A DNA stretch of 64,000 nt from an uncultured Lentibacter sp. (GTDB taxonomy: Bacteria > Pseudomonadota > Alphaproteobacteria > Rhodobacterales > Rhodobacteraceae): positions 1 to 64,000 of the forward strand of contig NZ_CAKZKL010000033.1 in NCBI RefSeq assembly GCF_937123735.1, in the 5' to 3' direction. The position numbers were made by a program, and so were the translations under genes. Positions 44,111 through 52,043 of this stretch are shown in pieces. Below the pieces are notes generated by a model. That model was not told the DNA's origin, did not search any database, and saw nothing but the letters and a program-made list of their open reading frames with translations. Position 1 is the stretch's first letter. Each line of letters starts with the position of its first letter.

Positions 44111-45085
44111 TCAGGCTCCGAAAACGAAACTGGCGACCGCGAGATAGAGCGGGATGCCGAGCACGAGGTTGAACGGGAAGGTGACGCCGAGCGAGAGCGT
44201 GAGGTAGATGCTCGGGTTGGCCTCGGGCAGGGCGACGCGCATGGCTGCGGGCACGGCGATGTAGCTGGCCGAGGCCGAGAGGGTCATGAGCAGCACCGTG
44301 CCGCCAAGGCTGAGGCCAAGGACGAGGCCGGCGAGGAGGCCGAAGGCTGCGCCGATGGGGGGCATGAGCACGCCGAAGGCGATGGAGCCTGCGCCCAGAA
44401 GCTTGCCGCCCTTGGCGAGGCCACGCCCTGCGACGAGGCCCATATCCAGCAGGAAGAGGCAGAGCACGCCTTTGAAAGGCGCAACCACGAAGCTGCTGAT
44501 TTCAGCCAAGCCCTCTTCGCCGGTGATCATGCCGATGAAGAAGGCGCCAACGAGCAGCACGATGGAGCCGTTGAGCAGGATTTCGCGCCAGAGGCTTGCA
44601 TCCATGCGCCCGCTTTCGCCGCGTGAGATGAGCCAGAGGGCGGAGAGGATGGCGGGGGCCTCCATCGCGGCGGCAACGGCGACCATATAGCCTTCGGCGG
44701 CAATGCCGCTGCTTTCCAGAACCGAGGTGGCGGCCACAAATGTGACGATCGAGATCGAGCCGTAGTGGCCCGCGACGGCGGCGGCGTTGAGCCGATCAAG
44801 CCCGGAGAGGGCGCGCAGAAGCGCAAAGGCGATCAGCGGCAGCAAGGCCGAGAGGATCACCCCGGCGACAAGGCTGAGGCCAAGGGTGAGATCAACCCCG
44901 TGGGCCGCAACGCTGACGCCGCCTTTGAAGCCGATGGCGAAGAGCAGGTAGATCGAGAGCGCCTTGGCGGCGGCTTCGGGCACCGAAAGATCGGAGCGGG
45001 CCAGCGCCGCACTCACCCCGAGGGCAAAGCACAACACGATGGGGGAAAGCAGGTTGTTGGCTGCCAAAGTCAGAATTTCGCCCAT
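44111..45085 (-). CDS. SbtA-like sodium-dependent bicarbonate transporter
   Basis: This 324-residue, roughly ten-helix membrane protein has two inverted halves. It contains GHYGSISIVTFVAATSVLE, characteristic of SbtA-family permeases, and the later SASASYIAVPAAMRVALPEANPS. I start at 45085 (MGEILTLAANN) because GAGGA lies just upstream; the track's 45115 start is less likely. The PII-like gene follows at once and a beta-carbonic anhydrase gene lies upstream on the same strand. Together they suggest inorganic-carbon uptake. Confidence 0.85.
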   Translation of the reverse strand: MGEILTLAANNLLSPIVLCFALGVSAALARSDLSVPEAAAKALSIYLLFAIGFKGGVSVAAHGVDLTLGLSLVAGVILSALLPLIAFALLRALSGLDRLNAAAVAGHYGSISIVTFVAATSVLESSGIAAEGYMVAVAAAMEAPAILSALWLISRGESGRMDASLWREILLNGSIVLLVGAFFIGMITGEEGLAEISSFVVAPFKGVLCLFLLDMGLVAGRGLAKGGKLLGAGSIAFGVLMPPIGAAFGLLAGLVLGLSLGGTVLLMTLSASASYIAVPAAMRVALPEANPSIYLTLSLGVTFPFNLVLGIPLYLAVASFVFGA

Positions 45086-45178
45086 GGTGTTCCTCGTTGT
45101 GCGCGCAAATTTCACCCTAAATAAGCGAAAATGCCGCTCAGGAAAGCCCTTTGTTGGCGCGTTTTGCCGCTGGGGGGC

Positions 45179-45826
45179 TCAGATTTTGCGGAAACCGTCG
45201 TCTTTGAAGATGAATTCCTCGATCGAGCCTTCGCCGATATCGTGCCAGAGACCGTGGATGGACATTTTGCCGTTGTCAACATCGGCTGCCACGAAGGGGA
45301 ATGTCTTGAGGTTTTTGAGCGAGATCAGCACCGCCTCTTTTTCAAGCGCCGTGGTTTGCTCCGCTTCGGGGAGATGTTTGACGCGCTCATAGCCCGGGCG
45401 CAGGATGTCCATCCAGCGGCCCACGAAGGATTCGCGCTTTTCAAGTTCGGGGGCGCGGCCTGTGCACATATCCAGGCAGCCGGCCACACCGCCGCAGTGG
45501 GAATGGCCCATGACGATGATATGGGCGACTTTGAGCACCGTGACCGCATATTCGATGGCTGCGGATGTGCCGTGTTGTGCGCCATCCGGAGTATAGGGCG
45601 GCACGAGATTGGCGATGTTGCGGTGCAAGAAGAACTCGCCCTGCTCGGCCCCGAAGATCGAGGTGGCGTGCACACGGCTGTCACAACAGGAAATGAGCAT
45701 GGCGCGCGGGTGTTGGCCGTCATCGGCGAGGCGGCGATACCAGCTTTCATTTTCTGTAAAGGTTGTTGCCTTCCAGCCATGAAAGCGCTGGACGAGATAG
45801 TGCGGCAGGGGTTTCGTGGTGTGCAT
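45179..45826 (-). CDS. Beta-class carbonic anhydrase
   Basis: This 215-residue zinc enzyme interconverts CO2 and bicarbonate. The zinc ligands lie in CCDSRVHATSIF (Cys and Asp) and GHSHCGGVAG (His and Cys). I start at 45826 (MHTTKPLPHYLVQRF), behind AGGGA; upstream in-frame ATGs at 45880 and 46039 lack ribosome-binding sites, and the latter overlaps the divergent gene. Located 93 bases before sbtA on the same strand. Confidence 0.92.
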   Translation of the reverse strand: MHTTKPLPHYLVQRFHGWKATTFTENESWYRRLADDGQHPRAMLISCCDSRVHATSIFGAEQGEFFLHRNIANLVPPYTPDGAQHGTSAAIEYAVTVLKVAHIIVMGHSHCGGVAGCLDMCTGRAPELEKRESFVGRWMDILRPGYERVKHLPEAEQTTALEKEAVLISLKNLKTFPFVAADVDNGKMSIHGLWHDIGEGSIEEFIFKDDGFRKI

Positions 45827-45983
45827 GGCAGCGCTGTCCCTTGCTGTTTGGTCTGAGCTGTCTTTCTGAATAGTCGGCATTGTCAAAGAATTCGAGAGAA
45901 AAGGCGCTTGGCGATAAACCATTTGCGAGGGATTGCCTGCCATAGTCATCCGTGCCGTGGGGCAAGAACCAAAGGGTGAGACC

Positions 45984-46364
45984 ATGAAACAGGTGACGAT
46001 GCTTGCGATGAGTGAGGCCGTTGAGCTGGATGTTGACAAGCTTGACGCGCTTTACGAGGCGCTTGGGGATGTGGCGGCGGAGGATGTCGTTTGCCGCGCA
46101 ATGGAAGAGCTGGCGGTAAAGCTGGCGCAGGTGGACAGGCTGTATCGCAGCCACCAGATCGAGGAGATGTATAAGGCGGTGCGCTCTATGGGGGCAATTG
46201 CCGACCAGATTGGCATGGTGCTCCTCGCGCAGGTTTCGCGCGATGTTGTGGCCTGTGTCGACGCTGCGGACAGCACGGCGCTGGCGGCTGTTGTGCAGCG
46301 GTTGATGCGCAGCGGTGAAGGCTCTCTCACGCAAATCTGGCGCGCTCAGGACCTTTCGATCTGA
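45984..46364 (+). CDS. Small helical hypothetical protein, possibly Hpt-like
   Basis: This 126-residue, all-helical acidic protein has no signal or membrane segment. The segment YKAVRSMGAIADQIGM resembles the core of histidine-phosphotransfer domains (A-H-x-L-K-G-x-A-x-x-I-G), but the position of the phospho-accepting His is Val. The ATG at 45984 follows AAAGGGTGAG, so the track's 45933 start is rejected. It is divergent from the carbonic anhydrase gene and 77 bases ahead of the aminopeptidase gene. The function is unknown; the Hpt resemblance is tentative. Confidence 0.72.
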   Translation: MKQVTMLAMSEAVELDVDKLDALYEALGDVAAEDVVCRAMEELAVKLAQVDRLYRSHQIEEMYKAVRSMGAIADQIGMVLLAQVSRDVVACVDAADSTALAAVVQRLMRSGEGSLTQIWRAQDLSI

Positions 46365-46441
46365 GCGCTGCAAAAGGCGTTCGCGCTTGGGCGTGAGTTG
46401 CTCTAGGCTGGCGCAAACACCAGCCAGAGGATACCTGCCCC

Positions 46442-47824
46442 GTGAGCCTGATATTTGCCAAGGATGCCGCCGATGCAACGCCGCTTTACCTGATCGAAGC
46501 CGGGGCGCTGGACGGCTGGCTGGCGGGCCAGAGCGCGCCTGTCAAAACATGGGTGAAGAGCAGCGGGTTTGCCGCCGCTTTGGGCGAGGCGCTGGCCGTG
46601 CCGGCCACGGACGGCACGCCGCTCTGCGCGCTGGCGGGCTATGGCACCGCAGCCGCCCGCAGGCGCAGCCGGTTTGGCCTTGCGGCTGCGGCGGCAAAAC
46701 TGCCTGAAGGGACCTACAAGCTGGTGAGTGAGCTGGCCGGGGCAGAGCTTGAGGCCGAGGCGCTGGGCTGGCTTTTGGGGCAATACGCCTTTGCGCGCTA
46801 TGCGAAGGTCAAGGCCCCGCCGGCGCGGCTTGTGGCCCCCGAGGGGGTAGATGTGGCCAAGCTTGAGGCCATTGCCAAGGGCGAGGCGCTGACGCGTGAC
46901 CTTATCAACACGCCGGCCAATGATATGGGCCCCGCCGAGCTGGAAGCAGCGGCGAGTGTGCTCGCGCAGGCGCATGGGGCGGCGTTTCATGTGATTCGTG
47001 GCGCGGCCCTTCTGGATGAGAACTTTCCGCTGATCCACGCGGTTGGGCGCGCCAGCGATGAGGCCCCGCGGCTGATTGACATGCGCTGGGGCGAGGCCGG
47101 CCCCAAGCTCACCCTTGTGGGCAAGGGGGTGTGCTTTGACACTGGCGGGTTGAACCTGAAGCCTGGCGCCTCCATGGCGCTGATGAAAAAGGATATGGGC
47201 GGCGCGGCAACTGTGCTGGGCCTTGCCGAGATGATCATGGCGCTGGGGCTCAAGCTGCAACTGCGTGTGCTGATCCCGGCGGTGGAAAACGCGGTGAGCA
47301 GCACTGCGTTCCGCCCCGGCGATATCCTCACGAGCCGCAAGGGGCTGACTGTGGAGATCAACAACACCGATGCGGAGGGGCGGCTTGTGCTTGCGGATGC
47401 GCTCACGTTCGGGGCGGAAGAGGCGCCGGACCTGATGATCTCCATGGCGACGCTCACCGGCGCGGCACGGGTGGCCGTGGGGCCGGACCTTGCGCCTTAT
47501 TTCTCGGATGACGAAGGCTTTGTGCGCGCGCTTGAGGCGGGGGCCGAGGCGGCGAAAGACCCTGTCTGGCGCATGCCTTTCTGGGAGCCTTACGAGGCCA
47601 TGATCGAGCCCGGAATTGCCGATCTGGACAATGCTCCGAGCGGGGGGTTTGCGGGCTCTATCACGGCGGCGCTGTTTTTGCGGCGCTTTGCGGGGGAGAC
47701 CAATTATGCGCATTTTGATGTCTACGGCTGGACCCCTGTGGCCAAGCCCGCACGGCCCAAGGGCGGTGTGGGCATGGCGGCGCGCGCGCTTCTTGACGCT
47801 TTGCCCGCGATGTTGAAGCTGTGA
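46442..47824 (+). CDS. Leucyl aminopeptidase (M17 family)
   Basis: This 460-residue di-metal peptidase removes N-terminal residues from peptides. It has the substrate and metal segment GKGVCFDTGGLNLKPG, MKKDMGGAATVLG, and the M17 signature NTDAEGRLVLADAL. The start is GTG at 46442. It overlaps the NlpC/P60 gene as TGATG, and the two probably act together on cell-wall or medium peptides. Slightly shorter than the 480-500 residues usual for PepA. Confidence 0.92.
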   Translation: MSLIFAKDAADATPLYLIEAGALDGWLAGQSAPVKTWVKSSGFAAALGEALAVPATDGTPLCALAGYGTAAARRRSRFGLAAAAAKLPEGTYKLVSELAGAELEAEALGWLLGQYAFARYAKVKAPPARLVAPEGVDVAKLEAIAKGEALTRDLINTPANDMGPAELEAAASVLAQAHGAAFHVIRGAALLDENFPLIHAVGRASDEAPRLIDMRWGEAGPKLTLVGKGVCFDTGGLNLKPGASMALMKKDMGGAATVLGLAEMIMALGLKLQLRVLIPAVENAVSSTAFRPGDILTSRKGLTVEINNTDAEGRLVLADALTFGAEEAPDLMISMATLTGAARVAVGPDLAPYFSDDEGFVRALEAGAEAAKDPVWRMPFWEPYEAMIEPGIADLDNAPSGGFAGSITAALFLRRFAGETNYAHFDVYGWTPVAKPARPKGGVGMAARALLDALPAMLKL

Positions 47825-48654
47825 TGGATCGCCGCACAACGCCTGCCAATGGCCGCGTGGCCGCCCAGCGCCTTGAGGGGCAGGTTGAGGCCGAGAAATT
47901 TGTGCAAGGGGCGGCGCGTCAGGTGATGGTGCCTGTGGCCGATCTTTTGCGCGCGCCGGACGGCAAGCGGGACCGCCAGCTGCTCGCGGGGCAGGCTGTG
48001 AGCGTGTATGAAGAGCTGGACGGCTGGGCCTATGTGGAAAGCGCGCTGGACGGCTATTGCGGCTATGTTCGCAAGGAGGCCTTGGGCGCGGTGCGCGAGG
48101 CGACCCATGTGGTCAGCGCGCGGGCGACGCATATCTATACGCAGGCTGATATCAAGAGCCCCGAGCGGGCAAGCCTGAGCCTTGGCAGCCGTCTGCGCGT
48201 GCTGCGCGAAGAGGGCGCGTTTGCCAAAGTGCCGGAGGGGTTTATCCCGCTCGTGCATCTGCGCGGGCTTGAGGCGGAGAGCGACCCTGTGGGCGTGGCG
48301 GAGCGGCTGATTGGCGCGCCTTACCTTTGGGGCGGCAACGCGGCCTTCGGGATTGACTGTTCGGGGCTGGTGCAGGCGGGCTGTGTGGCCTGCGGCATTG
48401 CCTGCCCGGGCGACAGCGACATGCAAGAAGCGCGGCTTGGGGTGGCGCTTTCGGAAGATGCGCCGCTCAAGCGCGGGGACTTGTTGTTCTGGAAGGGCCA
48501 TGTGGCCTGGGTGGTTGACGCGGCGCGTATTTTGCACGCGAATGCGCATGATATGGCGGTGGTTTACGAGCCGATCGAGGCCGCGATCAAACGGATTGAA
48601 GAGCAAGGCGGCGGGCTTGTGAGCGCGCGCAAAAGATTGGAGGACTTCGCATGA
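47824..48654 (+). CDS. NlpC/P60-family cysteine peptidase
   Basis: This 276-residue protein has two SH3-like segments (about 35-170) followed by a C40 peptidase domain. The catalytic Cys is in FGIDCSGLVQAG and the His in KRGDLLFWKGHVAWVVD. Such enzymes cut gamma-D-Glu-diaminopimelate bonds in peptidoglycan peptides. No signal peptide is seen, so it may act on recycled muropeptides in the cytoplasm, matching its coupling to the aminopeptidase. GTG at 47821 is an alternative start. Its stop overlaps the next gene as ATGA. Confidence 0.88.
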   Translation: MDRRTTPANGRVAAQRLEGQVEAEKFVQGAARQVMVPVADLLRAPDGKRDRQLLAGQAVSVYEELDGWAYVESALDGYCGYVRKEALGAVREATHVVSARATHIYTQADIKSPERASLSLGSRLRVLREEGAFAKVPEGFIPLVHLRGLEAESDPVGVAERLIGAPYLWGGNAAFGIDCSGLVQAGCVACGIACPGDSDMQEARLGVALSEDAPLKRGDLLFWKGHVAWVVDAARILHANAHDMAVVYEPIEAAIKRIEEQGGGLVSARKRLEDFA

Positions 48655-49607
48655 GGGACGCGTTTTTTCAGCCTGTTTCGGGGATGGATTTGCCACGGTT
48701 TGCGGGCATTCCGACCTTTATGCGCCTGCCGCATCTGCCGAGGGGCGATGCGCGCTGGGCAGATGTAGACGTGGGCATCATCGGTGTGCCTTGGGACAGC
48801 GGCACAACCAACCGCCCCGGCCCGCGCCACGGGCCGCGCCAGCTGCGCGATGCCTCGACCATGATCCGTGCGGAACATGCGGTGAGCGGCATCCGCCCTT
48901 TTGCGGCGATGAACTGCGCCGACCTTGGCGATGTGGGCCCGAACCCTGCGGACATTCAGGACAGCATGCAGCGGATTACCGCGTTTTATCGCGATGTGAT
49001 GGCGGCGGGAATCATTCCGCTGACGGCGGGGGGCGACCATCTTTCCAGCCTGCCGATCTTGCGGGCGGTGGCTGAGAAAGCGCCTGTGGGGATGATCCAT
49101 TTTGACAGCCACACGGACCTGTACCACTCCTACTTTGACGGCACGATGTATACCCATGGCACGCCGTTTCGCCGTGCGTGTGAGGAGGGGCTGCTGGACC
49201 CCAAGCGGGTGATCATGATCGGAATTCGCGGCACGCAATATGACAGCGAGGATCGCGACTTTGCCCGCGCCGAGGGCATCCGGATTGTGCCGATTGAGGA
49301 GTTTCATGCGCGCGGGCCTGAAGATGTGATGGCCGAGGCGCGCGAGATTGCGGGCAAGGGCGACACCTATGTGAGCTATGACATCGACTTTGTGGACCCG
49401 ACATTTGCGCCCGGAACAGGCACGCCCGAAGTGGGTGGGCCGAACTCCTATCAGGCGTTGCAGGTGGTGCGCGGGCTGACGGGGGTGAAGATTGTCGGGG
49501 CGGATATGGTGGAAGTCTCGCCACCCTTTGACGCCAGCGGCGCGACGGCCTTTTTAGGGGTCTCGATCATGTTCGAGATGCTCTGCCAGATGGCGGCGGC
49601 GCGCTAG
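48651..49607 (+). CDS. Ureohydrolase (agmatinase/guanidino-acid hydrolase family)
   Basis: This 318-residue metal-dependent hydrolase removes urea from a guanidino compound. The metal motifs are GGDHLSS, HFDSHTDLYHS and SYDIDFVDP. The usual second motif is DAHxD, here DSHTD, and the first has Leu after GGDH where Ser is common. This places it in the guanidino-acid or agmatinase side of the family rather than arginase. It overlaps the NlpC/P60 gene by four bases. Substrate uncertain. Confidence 0.87.
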   Translation: MRDAFFQPVSGMDLPRFAGIPTFMRLPHLPRGDARWADVDVGIIGVPWDSGTTNRPGPRHGPRQLRDASTMIRAEHAVSGIRPFAAMNCADLGDVGPNPADIQDSMQRITAFYRDVMAAGIIPLTAGGDHLSSLPILRAVAEKAPVGMIHFDSHTDLYHSYFDGTMYTHGTPFRRACEEGLLDPKRVIMIGIRGTQYDSEDRDFARAEGIRIVPIEEFHARGPEDVMAEAREIAGKGDTYVSYDIDFVDPTFAPGTGTPEVGGPNSYQALQVVRGLTGVKIVGADMVEVSPPFDASGATAFLGVSIMFEMLCQMAAAR

Positions 49608-49612
49608 AAGGA

Positions 49613-49720
49613 TCGAATTTTCGCTGCGCGAAAATCCGACCAAGGGGGGCGCTGCCCCCCAGTTTCAAAAGCTTGGCAGCTTTTGAAACCTCCCCCCGAG
49701 GTATTTTTGACCAGAAGAAG
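49613..49720 (+). repeat. Mosaic gene-trailer repeat after the ureohydrolase gene (A-B-E-C')
   Basis: Modules are an A hairpin with one mismatch (TCGAATTTTCGC/GCGAAAATCCGA, 49613-49639), GGGGGGCGCTGCCCCCC, a perfect 11-base inverted repeat TTTCAAAAGCT/AGCTTTTGAAA (49663-49688), and GAGGTATTTTTGACCAGAAG (49698-49720). Confidence 0.8.
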
Positions 49721-49773
49721 CCAGGACCGCGCGAAGGGCTGAAATGCTGCGCGCGTTCAGTTTTTTTTGTGCC

Positions 49774-50751
49774 TCAAGGCTGTTTGAGGCAGGTTTCAAA
49801 GCCGGATGTCAGGCTGTCCATGAGGGCGGCATACTGGGCCGCGCCGAGCGGAAGGGCCGCGCCGAGCGGGTCGATCTCGACGGCGGGGATGGAGAGCGTT
49901 TCGGTCACGAGGCGGATGCTCGCGGAGGGGGTGCTTGGCTCGGTGATAAAGCAGCCGAGGCCATCTGAACTGGCGAGCACTTCGCGCAGGTGGGCGGGGC
50001 CAGCTTCGGCATCTTCGGCATCGGTGATCGCGGCGTGGGAGGTGAGGCCGAAGCGGGCCTCGAAGTATTGGTAGGCGTCATGGGCTGTGAGGAACTCGCG
50101 GCCGGCCAGCGGGGCGAGGCGGGCTGCGGCTTCAGCGGCCTGCGCTGTGATGGCTTCGGCGGCGGCGGCCGCATTGCTGCGGTAGCTTTCGGCATTGTCC
50201 GGATCAAGCTGCGCGAGCTCTTCGGCGATGAGCGTCAGCCAGAGGGTTGCGTTTTGCGGGTCGAGCCAGAGGTGGGGATCGCGGCGGGGGGCATCGGCCG
50301 TTTCGGCTTTGTCATGGCCGTGGTCATCATCGTGGCTGTGGTCGTGATCATGATCCTCGGCTTTGGCCTCGGGCTTCTCCTCATGCCCGTGGTCATGGTC
50401 GTGCATATGGGCGCCGCGTTTTGGCAAAACCGTGCTGCCTTCGGCCTCCATCAGCGGCAGGCTGACGGCGTCTTTGGCCATATCCTCACGGGCCTCGGCG
50501 AGCCAGGGCGACATGGCCGGGCCGACCCAGACCAGCAGATGGGCGGCTTGCAGGCGTGCCGCCTCGGACGGGCGCAGGGCGTGGCCGTGGGGCGACGCAC
50601 TCGGCTCGGTGAGCAGCGCCGGTGTGCCCAGATCTCCCATGACCTGCGCGGTGAGGCTGTGGATGGGCGGGGTATCAGCCACCACGCGGAGTGTTTCAGC
50701 GGCGAGGGGGCTGGCGAAGAGGAGGGCGGATGTGGCAAGGTATTTGAACAT
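49774..50751 (-). CDS. znuA: Zinc ABC transporter substrate-binding protein
   Basis: This 325-residue periplasmic zinc receptor has an N-terminal signal peptide (KYLATSALLFASPLAAETLRV). Zinc-ligand His residues are seen in PPIHSLTAQ and SPHGHALRPS. A His/Asp-rich loop of about 40 residues from residue 117 (HDHDHGHEEKPEAK...) is typical of ZnuA. It is divergent from zur-znuC-znuB, with a Zur box in the gap. Confidence 0.94.
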   Translation of the reverse strand: MFKYLATSALLFASPLAAETLRVVADTPPIHSLTAQVMGDLGTPALLTEPSASPHGHALRPSEAARLQAAHLLVWVGPAMSPWLAEAREDMAKDAVSLPLMEAEGSTVLPKRGAHMHDHDHGHEEKPEAKAEDHDHDHSHDDDHGHDKAETADAPRRDPHLWLDPQNATLWLTLIAEELAQLDPDNAESYRSNAAAAAEAITAQAAEAAARLAPLAGREFLTAHDAYQYFEARFGLTSHAAITDAEDAEAGPAHLREVLASSDGLGCFITEPSTPSASIRLVTETLSIPAVEIDPLGAALPLGAAQYAALMDSLTSGFETCLKQP

Positions 50752-50784
50752 GAAAGCTCCGAAAGATAGGTGGACGGTTGCTGT

Positions 50785-50802
50785 GATATGTTATAACATA
50801 AC
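50785..50802. promoter_or_regulatory. Zur box between znuA and zur
   Basis: GATATGTTATAACATAAC is palindromic at eight of nine pairs and matches the TGTTATAACA core known for alphaproteobacterial Zur sites. It lies three bases before the zur ATG and 34 bases before the znuA ATG, so one site could repress both directions when zinc is sufficient. Confidence 0.85.
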
Positions 50803-50805
50803 AGT

Positions 50806-51303
50806 ATGAGTCAAGAGACAAGATCAGAATCTGCGGCGACAGGCTTTGATGCGCATGATCACGCGCATTGCAAGGCCAGCTCGCTGCGCGCTGCTGAAGC
50901 GCTTTGTGCGGCGCGCAAGCTACAGCTGACGCCCGTGCGCCGCCGTGTGCTTGAGATTCTGCTGGAAGCGCATGAGGCGCTTGGGGCTTATGATGTGCTG
51001 GCGCGGCTGGCGGCGGAGGGGCTTGGCTCAAAGCCGCCTGTGGCCTACCGCGCGCTCGGGTTTTGGGTGGAGCAGGGGCTGGCGCACCGGATTGAAAAGC
51101 TCAACGCCTATGTGGCCTGCGCACACCCCGGCCGCGCGCATGAGGCAGCGTTTATGATTTGCCGTGACTGCGGGCTTGTGGCCGAAGCCGAGAGCGCTGC
51201 GCCCCTGGGGGCGAGCGCGGGGGCGGCTGGATTTCAGATCGAATCCGTGGTGATAGAGGCCGAGGGGCTGTGCCCCAAGTGCATACCCGAGGGCAGAACA
51301 TGA
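50806..51303 (+). CDS. zur: Zinc uptake regulator of the Fur family
   Basis: This 165-residue metal-dependent repressor has a winged-helix segment (LTPVRRRVLEILLEAHEALGAYDVL) and zinc-binding Cys pairs CRDC and CPKC near the C-terminus. FQIESVVIEAEGLCPKC is typical of Zur. An HDHAHC sequence sits near the N-terminus. It overlaps znuC by four bases (ATGA), and the Zur box lies directly before it, suggesting autoregulation. Confidence 0.93.
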   Translation: MSQETRSESAATGFDAHDHAHCKASSLRAAEALCAARKLQLTPVRRRVLEILLEAHEALGAYDVLARLAAEGLGSKPPVAYRALGFWVEQGLAHRIEKLNAYVACAHPGRAHEAAFMICRDCGLVAEAESAAPLGASAGAAGFQIESVVIEAEGLCPKCIPEGRT

Positions 51304-52043
51304 GTTTGATAGAGGCGCGCGGGCTGGCGAAGCGCTTTGGGAGCGAGACCGTTTTACACGGGGTCAACCTGAGCGTGGAGCGCGGCGAGATTGTTACCAT
51401 TGTGGGGCCGAACGGCTCTGGCAAATCGACCTTGCTGCGGATGTTGGCCGGTGTGCTTCAGCCGGACAGTGGCGTGGTTGTTCATGCGAAGGGCCTCAAG
51501 ATTGGCTATGTGCCACAGAAGCTGGCACTGGAGGCGAGCCTGCCGATGACGGTGCGCCGCTTTTTGGATGTGCCAAAGCGGGTGAGCGAGGCTGACGCGC
51601 AGGCGGCGCTGGCGCGTGTGGGCGTTGCGGCGCTGGCAAAACGCAGCCTTGAGGGGCTTTCGGGCGGGCAGATGCAGCGGGTGCTTCTGGCGCGCGCGCT
51701 GATGGTGCAGCCGGATGTTTTGATGCTGGACGAGCCGACGCAGGGGCTGGACCAGCAAGGGCAGGCCGACTTTTACCGCCTGATCGAAGAGCTGCGCGCC
51801 GAGATAGGCTGTGCTGTTTTGATGGTGTCTCACGAGCTGCATGTGGTGATGAGCGCGTCGGACCGTGTGATCTGCCTCAACGGGCATATCTGCTGTGAGG
51901 GCACGCCCGAAATTGTGCGCAATGCGCCGGAATATCGCCGCCTGTTTGGCACCGGGACACAGGGGGCGCTGGCGCTTTACCGCCACGAGCACGACCATGT
52001 GCACGACGAGTCTTGCGCCCATGAGCATGAGGAAAGCCACTGA
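51300..52043 (+). CDS. znuC: Zinc ABC transporter ATPase
   Basis: This 247-residue ATPase of the zinc importer has Walker A GPNGSGKST, signature LSGGQMQR and Walker B VLMLDEPTQGLD. The C-terminus is His-rich (RHEHDHVHDESCAHEHEESH), which fits zinc handling. The start at 51300 overlaps the zur stop. The track's 51270 start reads the end of zur. Confidence 0.94.
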   Translation: MSLIEARGLAKRFGSETVLHGVNLSVERGEIVTIVGPNGSGKSTLLRMLAGVLQPDSGVVVHAKGLKIGYVPQKLALEASLPMTVRRFLDVPKRVSEADAQAALARVGVAALAKRSLEGLSGGQMQRVLLARALMVQPDVLMLDEPTQGLDQQGQADFYRLIEELRAEIGCAVLMVSHELHVVMSASDRVICLNGHICCEGTPEIVRNAPEYRRLFGTGTQGALALYRHEHDHVHDESCAHEHEESH

